This document shows, piece by piece, positions 29,001 to 45,900 of a stretch of DNA of 64,000 nt. Numbering within the stretch: position 1 is the first letter of the stretch; each line of letters starts with the position of its first letter. The notes under the pieces were generated by a model. It was given only the letters and a program-made list of their open reading frames with translations. It had not been told where the DNA came from and did not search any database. The stretch comes from Siniperca chuatsi. Its lineage: Eukaryota; Chordata; Actinopteri; Centrarchiformes; Sinipercidae. The stretch spans positions 667,501 through 731,500 of the forward strand of contig NC_058061.1 of NCBI RefSeq assembly GCF_020085105.1, read 5' to 3'. A program made the translations under genes and the position numbers.

Positions 29001-32000
29001 AAACCTGCTGTTCAGCCTGTTTGCAGCCTGGATTGAACCTGCTGTTCAGCCTGGTTTAAACCCTCTGTTCAGCCTGTTTTAAACCAGCTGTTCAGCCTGT
29101 TTTCAGCCTGTTTTAAACCTGCTGTTCAGCCTGTTTTAAACCTTCTGTTCAGCCTGGTTTAAACCCTCTGTTCAGCCTGTTTGCAGCCTGTTTTAAACCC
29201 TCTGTTCAGCCTGTTTTAAACCTGCTGTTCAGCCTGTTTGCAGCCTGTTTTAAACCCTCTGTTCAGCCTGTTTTAAACCCTCTGTTCAGCCTGTTTGCAG
29301 CCTGGTTTGAACCTGCTGTTCAGCCTGGTTTAAACCCTCTGTTCAGCCTGTTTGCAGCCTGTTTTAAACCCTCTGTTCAGCCTGTTTTAAACCAGCTGTT
29401 CAGCCTGTTTTCAGCCTGGATTGAACCTGCTGTTCAGCCTGTTTTAAACCTGCTGTTCAGCCTGTTTGCAGCCTGTTTTAAACCCTCTGTTCAGCCTGTT
29501 TTAAACCAGCTGTTCAGCCTGTTTTCAGCCTGTTTTAAAACCAGCTGTTCAGCCTGTTTGCAGCCTGTTTTAAACCAGCTGTTCAGCCTGTTTGCAGCCT
29601 GTTTTAAACCTGCTGTTCAGCCTGTTTTAAACCAGCTGTTCAGCCTGTTTTCAGCCTGTTTTAAACCTGCTGTTCAGCCTGTTTTAAACCAGCTGTTCAG
29701 CCTGTTTTCAGCCTGTTTTAAACCAGCTGTTCAGCCTGTTTGCAGCCTGTTTTAAACCTGCTGTTCAGCCTGTTTGCAGCCTGTTTTAAACCTGCTGTTC
29801 AGCCTGTTTTAAACCAGCTGTTCAGCCTGTTTTCAGCCTGTTTTAAACCTGCTGTTCAGCCTGTTTGCAGCCTGTTTTAAACCAGCTGTTCAGCCTGTTT
29901 TAAACCAGCTGTTCAGCCTGTTTTAAACCTGCTGTTCAGCCTTTTTGCAGCCTGTTTTAAACCCTCTGTTCAGCCTGTTTTAAACCAGCTGTTCGGCCTG
30001 TTTTCAGCCTTTTTTAAACCAGCTGTTCAGCCTGTTTTCAGCCTGTTATAAACCAGCTGTTCAGCCTGTTTGCAGCCTGTTTTAAACCAGCTGTTCAGCC
30101 TGTTTGCAGCCTGTTTTAAACCAGCTGTTCAGCCTGTTTTCAGCCTGTTTTAAACCAGCTGTTCAGCCTGTTTGCAGCCTGTTTTAAACCAGCTGTTCAG
30201 CCTGTTTTAAACCTGCTGTTCGGCCTGTTTTCAGCCTTTTTTAAACCAGCTGTTCAGCCTGTTTTCAGCCTGTTTTAAACCAGCTGTTCAGCCTGTTTGC
30301 AGCCTGTTTTAAACCTGCTGTTCAGCCTGTTTGCAGCCTGTTTTAAACCAGCTGTTCAGCCTGTTTTAAACCAGCTGTTCTGCCTGTTTTCAGCCTGTTT
30401 TAAACCAGCTGTTCAGCCTGTTTTCAGCCTGTTTTAAACCAGCTGTTCAGCCTGTTTTCAGCCTGTTTTAAACCTGCTGTTCAGCCTGTTTGCAGCCTGT
30501 TTTAAACCAGCTGTTCAGCCTGTTTTAAACCAGCTGTTCAGCCTGTTTTAAACCTGCTGTTCAGCCTTTTTGCAGCCTGTTTTAAACCCTCTGTTCAGCC
30601 TGTTTTCAGCCTGTTTTAAACCAGCTGTTCAGCCTGTTTGCAGCCTGTTTTAAACCTGCTGTTCAGCCTGTTTTCAGCCTGTTTTAAACCAGCTGTTCAG
30701 CCTGTTTTAAACCTGCTGTTCAGCCTGTTTTAAACCTGCTGTTCAGCCTGTTTTAAACCAGCTGTTCAGCCTGTTTGCAGCCTGGTTTGAACCCTCTGTT
30801 CAGCCTGTTTGCAGCCTGGATTGAACCTGCTGTTCAGCCTGGTTTAAACCCTCTGTTCAGCCTGTTTTAAACCAGCTGTTCAGCCTGTTTTCAGCCTGTT
30901 TTAAACCTGCTGTTCAGCCTGTTTGCAGCCTGTTTTAAACCCTCTGTTCAGCCTGTTTTAAACCAGCTGTTCAGCCTGTTTTCAGCCTGTTTTAAACCAG
31001 CTGTTCAGCCTGTTTGCAGCCTGTTTTAAACCAGCTGTTCAGCCTGTTTGCAGCCTGTTTTAAACCTGCTGTTCAGCCTGTTTTAAACCAGCTGTTCAGC
31101 CTGTTTTCAGCCTGTTTTAAACCTGCTGTTCAGCCTGTTTTAAACCAGCTGTTCAGCCTGTTTTCAGCCTGTTTTAAACCAGCTGTTCAGCCTGTTTGCA
31201 GCCTGTTTTAAACCTGCTGTTCAGCCTGTTTGCAGCCTGTTTTAAACCTGCTGTTCAGCCTGTTTTAAACCAGCTGTTCTGCCTGTTTTCAGCCTGTTTT
31301 AAACCAGCTGTTCAGCCTGTTTTCAGCCTGTTTTAAACCTGCTGTTCAGCCTGTTTGCAGCCTGTTTTTAAACCGGCTGTCAGCCTTGTTTTAAACCTGC
31401 TGTTCAGCCTTTTGCAGCCTGTTTTAAACCCTCTGTTCAGCCTGTTTTAAACCAGCTGTTCGGCCTGTTTTCAGCCTTTTTTAAACCAGCTGTTCAGCCT
31501 GTTTTCAGCCTGTTATAAACCAGCTGTTCAGCCTGTTTGCAGCCTGTTTTAAACCAGCTGTTCAGCCTGTTTTCAGCCTGTTTTAAACCAGCTGTTCAGC
31601 CTGTTTTAAACCAGCTGTTCAGCCTGTTTGCAGCCTGTTTTAAACCTGCTGTTCAGCCTGTTTGCAGCCTGTTTTAAACCTGCTGTTCAGCCTGTTTTAA
31701 ACCAGCTTTTCTGCCTGTTTTCAGCCTGTTTTAAACCAGCTGTTCAGCCTGTTTTCAGCCTGTTTTAAACCTGCTGTTCAGCCTGTTTTAAACCTGCTGT
31801 TCAGCCTTTTTGCAGCCTGTTTTAAACCAGCTGTTCAGCCTGTTTTAAACCAGCTGTTCAGCCTGTTTGCAGCCTGTTTTAAACCAGCTGTTCAGCCTGT
31901 TTGCAGCCTGTTTTAAACTCTCTGTTCAGCCTGTTTTAAACCTGCTGTTCGGCCTGTTTTCAGCCTTTTTTAAACCAGCTGTTCAGCCTGTTTTCAGCCT

Positions 32001-32750
32001 GTTTTAAACCAGCTGTTCAGCCTGTTTGCAGCCTGTTTTAAACCTGCTGTTCAGCCTGTTTCAGCCTGTTTTAAACCTGCTGTTCAGCCTGTTTTAAACC
32101 TGCTGTTCTGCCTGTTTTCAGCCTGTTTTAAACCAGCTGTTCAGCCTGTTTTCAGCCTTCAGCCTGTTTTAAACCTGCTGTTCAGCCTGTTTTCAGCCTG
32201 TTTTAAACCTGCTGTTCAGCCTGTTTTAGCCTGTTTTAAACCTGCTGTTCAGCCTGTTTTCAGCCTGTTTTAAACCTGCTGTTCAGCCTGTTTTGCAGCC
32301 TGTTTTAAACCTGCTGTTCAGCCTGTTTTAAACCAGCTGTTCAGCCTGTTTTAAACCTGCTGTTCAGCCTTTTTGCAGCCTGTTTTAAACCCTCTGTTCA
32401 GCCTTTTTTAAACCAGCTGTTCAGCCTGTTTTCAGCCTGTTTTAAACCAGCTGTTCAGCCTGTTTGCAGCCTGTTTTAAACCTGCTGTTCAGCCTGTTTT
32501 CAGCCTGTTTTAAACCTGCTGTTCAGCCTGTTTTAAACCTGCTGTTCAGCCTGTTTTAAACCTGCTGTTCAGCCTGTTTTAAACCAGCTGTTCAGCCTGT
32601 TTTAAACCTGCTGTTCAGCCTGTTTTAAACCTGCTGTTCAGCCTGTTTTAAACCAGCTGTTCAGCCTGTTTTCAGCCTGTTTTAAACCTGCTGTTCAGCC
32701 TGTTTGCAGCCTGTTTTATACCCTCTGTTCAGCCTGTTTGCAGCCTGGTT
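26027..32750. repeat. Satellite block 2, 6.7 kb of a roughly 23-bp unit with higher-order repeats
   Basis: Units CAGCCTGTTTTAAACC plus TGCTGTT, CAGCTGTT or CTCTGTT, alternating with an 11-bp CAGCCTGTTTG half-unit. The left part (26.0-28.4 kb) favours GGTTTAAACC palindromic units ending CTCTGTT. The right part favours TTTTAAACCAGCTGTT. Identical segments recur at offset 1456 (29558 and 31014), and a rare GCTGTACAGC variant recurs at 26771, 27387 and 28369. Short open frames are by-products of the period. Confidence 0.97.
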
Positions 32751-32848
32751 TGTAGTAGTAACTGTGTGAAACATTTGGAATATGAAATATAATAAAGCAT
32801 CAAACGCTTTGAACAGAAACACGTCACGCGGCAGGTAACGACGCGCTA

Positions 32849-32858
32849 GTCACGTGGT
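32849..32858. promoter_or_regulatory. CACGTG box (GTCACGTGGT)
   Basis: Matches 8 of 10 bases of the CLEAR motif GTCACGTGAC bound by TFEB-type factors at lysosomal genes. It lies 22 bases into the candidate lipase 5'-UTR intron. Inference only. Confidence 0.35.
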
Positions 32859-32880
32859 AATAACGCCAGGACGCACTCAC

Positions 32881-32940
32881 CTGTCGCAGCTCTGACGGTC
32901 TTTGACTCCGAACTTCTTCTCGCTGTTTTTACTCTGAGTG
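32881..32940 (-). promoter_or_regulatory. lipf: Candidate untranslated first exon/promoter of the lipase gene
   Basis: The minus strand has a strong donor, CAG|GTGAGTGCG, at 32881/32880 after non-repetitive, GC-balanced sequence. The translated lipase exon has an acceptor-like TCTCAG at 21515-21510, 7 bases before its ATG. A full CRE palindrome TGACGTCA lies at 32954-32961 and an ETS-like GCGGAAG at 32941-32947. If the exon is real, lipase transcription starts near 32.95 kb and the satellite is intronic. The 5' end of the exon is not visible; the extent is approximate. Confidence 0.4.
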
Positions 32941-33539
32941 GCGGAAGAGGCGGTGACGTCAGAGGGAGTGCCTCTCTGTGATTGGTCAAATTACAGACTC
33001 GGGCTTTTTATTAACTGTTTGTTTTCCGCTGATCAATCACAGTTTTCTGATCGAATTTCCTCTCTGAACAAAGCAACAGAGACCGGAAGCAGAAACCGAA
33101 AAGAGACCGGAAACTATCGGGACGGAAAACCTGCAGAAATCAGCTGATTTGGTCCAAAAACTGAAACTTATTTTAATTTAGATAAAAAATAAACCAATCA
33201 CAGTAAAGAGTGACCTCTGAGTAAATAAACGTCATTACATCATTATTACATCTCTTCAGCTTTTCTCTTCCGGTCAAGTTTCAAACCGGTAACTCGAGTC
33301 TACAGGACGCGCCTTCAGAATAAAAGCACAACCTGCCTCAGGTGTGTTCACACACAGAAACAGACAGGAAGCAGTGACAGTCGGTAATAAACACGATCAA
33401 AGTCAGAATGACGAAGTGAAATTAAACCAAAGAGAATCTGAACATGTGGATTTTAAATTGCACGTGTTTACATTCACTTCGATCCAACATCTGTTTTCCA
33501 CGTGTTAAACACCATCTGCTGCTGATGTTTCTGTTTCTT

Positions 33540-33870
33540 ACAGTGAACTCAGAGACTTTAACTCAAGTAAAAGTGGAAATATAATATAACAAAGTAGAAA
33601 TACCTGAGACACCTAAGCAGTGTTTTAATGTTGTGACTGCTGTTGGGTTATTTGTAGCTAAATTCAGTAATTTATCATTTTATTTCTGTGTTAAATACTA
33701 AGCAGGAGAAAAGTACGTGCAGCTGCCTTCGCTGTGGCAGTATAAAGGAATAAATCTAATGAAATATATATAATATATATAGATATAAGTACGAGTAGCC
33801 GATGTACTTAATAAAACAGATTTAATATCGAGCGGCAGAAGAAAGACTGAAAGTTTATTTAGTTGATCTG
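33540..33870. repeat. Probable interspersed-repeat remnant upstream of rnls
   Basis: Contains CTCAAGTAAAAGT, ACAAAGTAGAAATAC and similar strings resembling the non-autonomous DNA-transposon family at 17420-18080. AT-rich and degraded. The remainder of 33.0-34.0 kb shows nothing definite. Confidence 0.3.
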
Positions 33871-34070
33871 TGAAATCACACATTAACGCTGCCAAATGTT
33901 TCTCGGTTATTTCTTTGAAAGCATTAAGACCTTTGTTTTGAAAATCTCAGTCGGAAGTCGCGGGTGTTTTCCGGGTCTGACCCCGGGATAGTTTTTGTTG
34001 GTCCATCATCATTCCGCTGTTTTATAACGCAGGAGGCGTGTTTAACTCCTGCTGCTGTGGAGCCGAAGAC

Positions 34071-34091
34071 ATGCCGGACCGGAGCCGTTAA
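34071..34091 (+). promoter_or_regulatory. Short upstream open reading frame of rnls
   Basis: ATG followed by five codons and TAA, ending 55 bases before the renalase start. It could dampen translation if the transcript starts upstream of it. Confidence 0.35.
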
Positions 34092-34122
34092 AACCCGGTT
34101 TAGACTTCCGTGCTAGTGTTAG

Positions 34123-40135
<6,013 letters not shown>

Positions 40136-41137
40136 CGCCGCCGGCAGGACAGGAAGTGACTCACTGTGGACGGGTCAATAATCAATACGAGTCGTCAGTT
40201 AACTAAAAGAGTTAATACACTAACAGTTCATGAAGTGATTAATTATATTTACATAGAAATGTTTCAGTAGTTGATTGTATTTCAGTGTTTCGTCTTTAAA
40301 TAAATGAATAATTTCGTGTGTTTAAACTGCAGCTGAGCTTAAATCACCCAAGTAGAGAAGGCTGAGGCTTAACTTACCTGCGGGCTAACTTAGACCTGGT
40401 TTACCTGCCGGTTAACGTCTTCAGCTCAAGTCTTCGAGCGTGTGCGCTCTTATGAGAACAACTCAAAGGTCGCACAATCACTTTTGATTATGTGACACAC
40501 TGAAGAGATCAGTTCAGTGTATGAACTAATGCAGCAACATGAGGCCAGTGTGTCGCACCTGTCAGCTGTTCACTCACCTGAGGATGTTAAGAAGACAGGT
40601 TCCTATATATTCCCTGTTGTACGTACAGACGGGCGCCATGTTAGAGTCTGAGGAGCTCTGCTGGAGGACGAGCGCCTCCTCACACGATGCTCCCTCAGTT
40701 ATATATCCAGCCTTTATTAAGCAGCTCGTCTCTGAGGTCAGACACACCTGAGTGCAGCAGGTAGAGACACCAGCTGAAGGACAGACGGCAGCAGAGACAG
40801 ACGTCCCCACGCAGATCTGAAGGTTTATATTAAACCATCTGGTCTGATGGAGACGCTGCTGCAGAGCGCTGTCTGACACCTGAAACCTTCCACAGGTGTG
40901 ACGCCGGGCCGGGGTCAGGTGACCGATCCTCAGGGAGCGCTGCTGCACCGAGGCAGCCGGTGTTTCTGTTATTCAGCCTTTCCTGTAGTTTGTCCCGTCT
41001 GTGTGTGCTGAGGTTGTAGTTGACGGATGCTGAATAAAAGTCAAACGGACGAGTGAAGAAGCTGGTTTGTGGTTTCTTTGATCTTTTTATAGAAGCAGAT
41101 AAGACAGAATTAGTTATGGTTTGGTGCCCACAAGGTG

Positions 41138-41177
<40 letters not shown>

Positions 41178-41439
41178 CCTAATTTTTCTCTGCCTGTTCT
41201 CCAGTCGTTTGGAGCGCGCTCAGTAGTGCCGCTGCAGTGCATTGTGGGGGAAGCGATTATAATTTCTGCCAAGTCACTGGTAGATCTCTGACACACAGCA
41301 GCATGAAAACCTCACGTTGTTTCTGCAGACCGCGGCGTCGCAGAGAAGACGAGTTTAAACGCAGATTTATCTGAATTTATTTTTAACTAAAGTTCAACTG
41401 AGGAGCTTCTCCGTCTGTGCAGTGTGACAAAATCAATAT

Positions 41440-42686
41440 ATATTTTTATTGATCCAGACTGAAACATCTCAGCTGCTGCTGGACTGTGATGAGACGTGCT
41501 TCATCGTTCACGCTCCCCTCAGGATGAACTGTAATAACTCTGCTGATCCTCTGACTTTCCATCTAGCGCCACCATCAGGTCGACATGTTAACGCGTCCGA
41601 CACTTTTGTGCCCCCCCTCACCATTGAGGACATGAAGACCTGGATGACCTGCAACTTTCTGATGTTAAACTCAGACAAAACTGAAGTTTTTGTACTTGGC
41701 CCCAAACACCTCCGAGACACATTATCTAAAGATATAGCTGCTCTAGATGGCATTGCCCTTGCCTCCAGCACCATCGTAAGGAACCTCAGAGTTATCTTTG
41801 ATCAGGATTTATCCTTTAACTCCCACATGAAACAAACTTCATGGACTGACTTCTTTCACCTACGTAACTTTGCAAAAATCAGGCACTTCCTGTCTCAAAA
41901 TGATGCCGAAAAACTAGTGCATGCGTTTGTTACTTCTAGGCTGGATTATTGCAATTCCTTATTAACCGGCTGCCTGAATAAGTCCCTCAAGTCTCTCCAG
42001 TTGATCCAGAATGCTGCGGCACGTGTACTGACAAGAACTAGGAAAAGAGATCATATTTCTCCAATATTAGCTTATCTGCACTGGCTCCCTGTGAAATCCA
42101 GAATAGAGTTTAAAATCCTTCTCCTCACCTACAAAGCTCTTAATGGTCAGGCACCATCATATCTTAAAGAGCTCATAATACCTTATTACCCGACTAGAAC
42201 ACTGCACTCCCAGGATGCAGGGGTACTTGTGGTTCCTAGAGTCTCCAAAAGTAGACCGGGAGCAAGAGCCTTCAGTTATCAAGCTCTTCTCCTGTGGAAC
42301 CAGGTCCCAGTTTGGGTTCAGGAGGCAGACACCATCTCCACATTTAAGAGCAGGCTTAAGACTTTCCTCTTTGATAAAGCTTATAGTTAGGGCTGGCTCA
42401 GGTGAGTCCTGAACCATCCCTTAGTTATGCTGCTATAGGCCTAGACTGCCGGGAGACTTCCCACGATGCAGCTCTTTCCTCTCTCCCTCTCTCTCTCTGA
42501 TGGCCGCCCCCCCTGAGTCTGGTTCTGCTCGAAGTTTCTGCCTCTTAAAGAAAGTTTTTCCTTGCCGCTGTCGCCAAATGCTTGCTCATGGTGGGATTTG
42601 TTGGGTCTCTGTAAATAATATTATAAAGAGTTCGGTCTGTAGGAAAAGTGCAGTGAGATAACTTCTGTTATGAATTTAAATAAAAT
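41440..42686 (+). mobile_element. L2-type LINE 3' end with an open 313-codon frame
   Basis: The frame 41449-42390 reads as the end of a reverse transcriptase ORF of the CR1/L2 group: MLNSDKTEVFVLGP, KIRHFLSQNDAEKLVHAF, SRLDYCNSLL, LIQNAAARVLTRTRKRDHIS, LHWLPVKSRIEFKILLLTYK and ALNGQAPSYL. The catalytic palm motifs lie upstream and are missing, so the copy is 5'-truncated and cannot move by itself. The 3' UTR has the usual fish L2 text (TTTCTGCCTCTTAAAG, TTTTTCCTTGCCGCTGTCGC) and ends near AATAAAATTGAA. The frame has no stops, suggesting a fairly young insertion. It sits between the 3' ends of rnls and pten. Confidence 0.88.
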
Positions 42687-42989
42687 TGAACTTTGGTTTC
42701 TGACCAAACACCTGCAGAGCTGATGATGCTCCCATCAACCTCAGCTGCACTCTGTGTTTACTGCTAACTAGCTGATGTTAGCATGCTAACACGCTAAGCT
42801 AACATTTGGTAATTAGTTAATGTCTGTGGTTGTTTCAAGAGAGAACTAATTATATAATAAAACTTTTTTGGTGACTTGGAAGAGTGTGGTGGGGGGGTTC
42901 ATTCAAATAAGTCTAGTTTGAACACACCTGAAGGCTCCTGGGAGTTGTAGTTCTTCAAATTATTGCAAAAGCAACACAGACAACAACAG

Positions 42990-45900
42990 ATGTTTATAAA
43001 TAGTTTATTCACCTTTACAGTGTTTTTATTTCATTATAAAACAAGAAGGGGAAGAATAAATGAACGGGGGGGGGGTCTGTCAGTTTAACATGAAATGTTT
43101 TCCATGGTGATACAGGCCGGTAGTTATGGTGAGTTTTCTGTTTTTTTTTATTACAAAATCAATACCTGACAAAAACAAGACAATCATCATCATGAACAGA
43201 AACACTGTAGACCGCTGAGCTGAAACCTGAAACTGAACGAAACAACAAAGTTCTGCTCCGGCAGTTTCTGCAGGTGAGACGCAGGAGGATCAGAGCCGTG
43301 TGCAGGAAGTTAGTGGTTTATATGAATCCTGATGGTAAACGTGTGATCATTGTTAACCGTGCTGTGTGAGAACGGAAAGATCGGCAGGTTAGCTACAGGT
43401 ACTGAAGGGGGCGGGGCTTAGCAAACGGTAAATTGTTAATCATTTTGAAACGTTCTTCGACGCGAACAGGTTGGATGTTATCGTCGAGCAGCTGTTGGAA
43501 TAAGAGTGCCGATCATTTTCAAACATTTTGACCCGACAAAGATGCAACATAAACGTGGTTTGGAGTCGGCGTTCAGGCGTTACTTGTTTCGTGACGCTGC
43601 TTTCCAACACGTGACGTCCTTTTGGACAGACGTTACAGAGGCCGCGAGGGGGGCTGATGTACACGACTCTGAACTGCAGAGGAACTGCTGAGGAGCAGAA
43701 AACTGTTGTTGGCTTCAAGTAAAGGTGCGGTCACATGACGCCTCCGTCGTGCGAATACTTGTTCCATCTCTCGTTCACTTCAATAAAAGCCAAAACGACA
43801 AATTCAAGAATGGACTTCCTGTTTCAGTGAGGACCTCCGGCCGTCTCGCAGGTGCTAGTTCACCTTCCACGTTTGAATTTGCACGTTCGGCCAATAGAAA
43901 CACTGATACGTTGGGTTCTGAAATGTAGACTCCATTATTTTACTGATGTTTTTGTACAATATGACACTACCAGACTACCCTGACATCACATCCCGTTACT
44001 GGTCCGAGTGCGGGGCAGTTATGTTGAACGGAGGGATAATGTGCCGCACCTTAAGGCAAAAAGAAGAAGGAACATGAACATAGATCATGTTTACCTTGTC
44101 AACTCCAAACTAACCAACAAACAAACAAAAAATTACAAAATAAAACATCATTCTGAGCTTCATTTTGGCAGGTTTGGTTATGAGATGTAAACAGAAAGTT
44201 GAAGCGTCGTCTGGTCGGCTAAAACAGACAAAACAAAGAAGCTTTCTCACTGAAGGAATTACTGGAGTCTGAGTATATTATTCCACGTTTAAAACTGTTA
44301 GTTAATTGTGATTGTTAAAGATTAAACGTTAATTTAGAGTAGTATTTCTGGGGCATAAAACGCCAAAACCAAGTTCAAGGTTCCTTTACAGAGTCCAGAT
44401 TCAAACTCGTGTCGTCTCGGGCGTCAATGACTTCAGTGGAAACGTGGCTGGTTTCGCTGTTAATGCCAAACTGAAAGCCGCTGATCTCAACACGTTACTG
44501 ATTCTCCGCTACACTTTTCTGTAGCCTTCTGTTTTCTGTGCGGAGATCCGTAAGCAGAAAAGCACTTAAGTAATATCTCAAAGTTTTTGTCACTTCCTTT
44601 TCTGTTTTTTCTCTGACTTTCTGGATCGGTGCAGGAACCCTGACCATCTAATGGATGTTTTTGTTTCAAAACATTCATTGTATACTTTTAGATACGGCAA
44701 ATATCTGTTGCCAAATTTTGTGAAATCTGAGTTAAGGTTTAAATTCTCTTTCTGACACTGGTTCTGTTCATTAACAAACGACACTCATTTCTGTCCAAAT
44801 CTCCCAGATGGACTTGACGCAGTTGAACTAGGACGTGTTGTCTGTGACCAACAACTGTAAAATGGTCAAAAGAAAAACATATCGAGCACCTATAACAGTC
44901 AGAGACATGGACAGCACCTGCCTGGCCTCAAATACCCGAAACCCGCTCAGTGCACAGGTATGTGCAGTAGACTACCAGCGTTCATGTACCTCGACGTTCT
45001 GCCCTCTAAACGTCCGTTATCAAACCATGTGTTGATGCTGTTGTTAAGGGGTGAAGATCATTAACACTCAAGATGAGTGGCTTCAGTTTGCTGAGATGCC
45101 GGCGTTAAAATAAAAACAGTTTTTGTGGTACTGTGGAAAATGTAATCCAGGTTTGCTGGTTCTGTTTCTGGAGTCCACACCAGTTTGCAGTAGTTAGTTG
45201 TGTTTTCTGGGTGAACTCGTTAAGGTTTGAAGTCCCTCCACTGAACAAGTCTACACACCAGTCATGTCTGAACGGGTTGATGACAGGAAGTGAGGCCAGA
45301 CCTGACAGCACCTAACAGGACTCAAGACAGGAAGTGTGTTGTTGTTGCTGTAAAATACACAAACAGAGCCTGTGGATAGATCGCCACTGACGACAGAGCT
45401 GCTTGGCATCACAGATCAAGACTGGACGAACACTCGTGGCTGGTAGAGAGCACCACAGATGGACAACAGGCTCAGCATCAGCCCTGGCTAGCTTAGCTTA
45501 GCACCTTAAACCCAACAAGATCAACTGTAGGCCCAGCAATGGCTGTTCAAAAGCACTGGTTTGCTGGTAGCACGACGCTACAAGAGGTTTTCATTGAGCT
45601 TGAGTGCTACACCTCAAGATCTGATCACACAGGACGCAATTTTATCAGCGGCAGGTAGCTTTTTCTACTTGTTCCAATGACCTCTAGGAGTTTTGAGATC
45701 CAGATGTTTACAATCTGATAATCAGAATGTCCATTTTTTCTCTGTTCCTTCCTTCGACAGAAAGTAAGTCGACTAACAACCTGTACAGCTGGAAACATCT
45801 CATCTATGCCTGTCGTTATATTTTGTGGACATTTTTCTGGCTCTGGCACTTGGAAGCTGGCATTACCCCTAAAATAAAAAAAGCTCTGATTGGCTCAACT

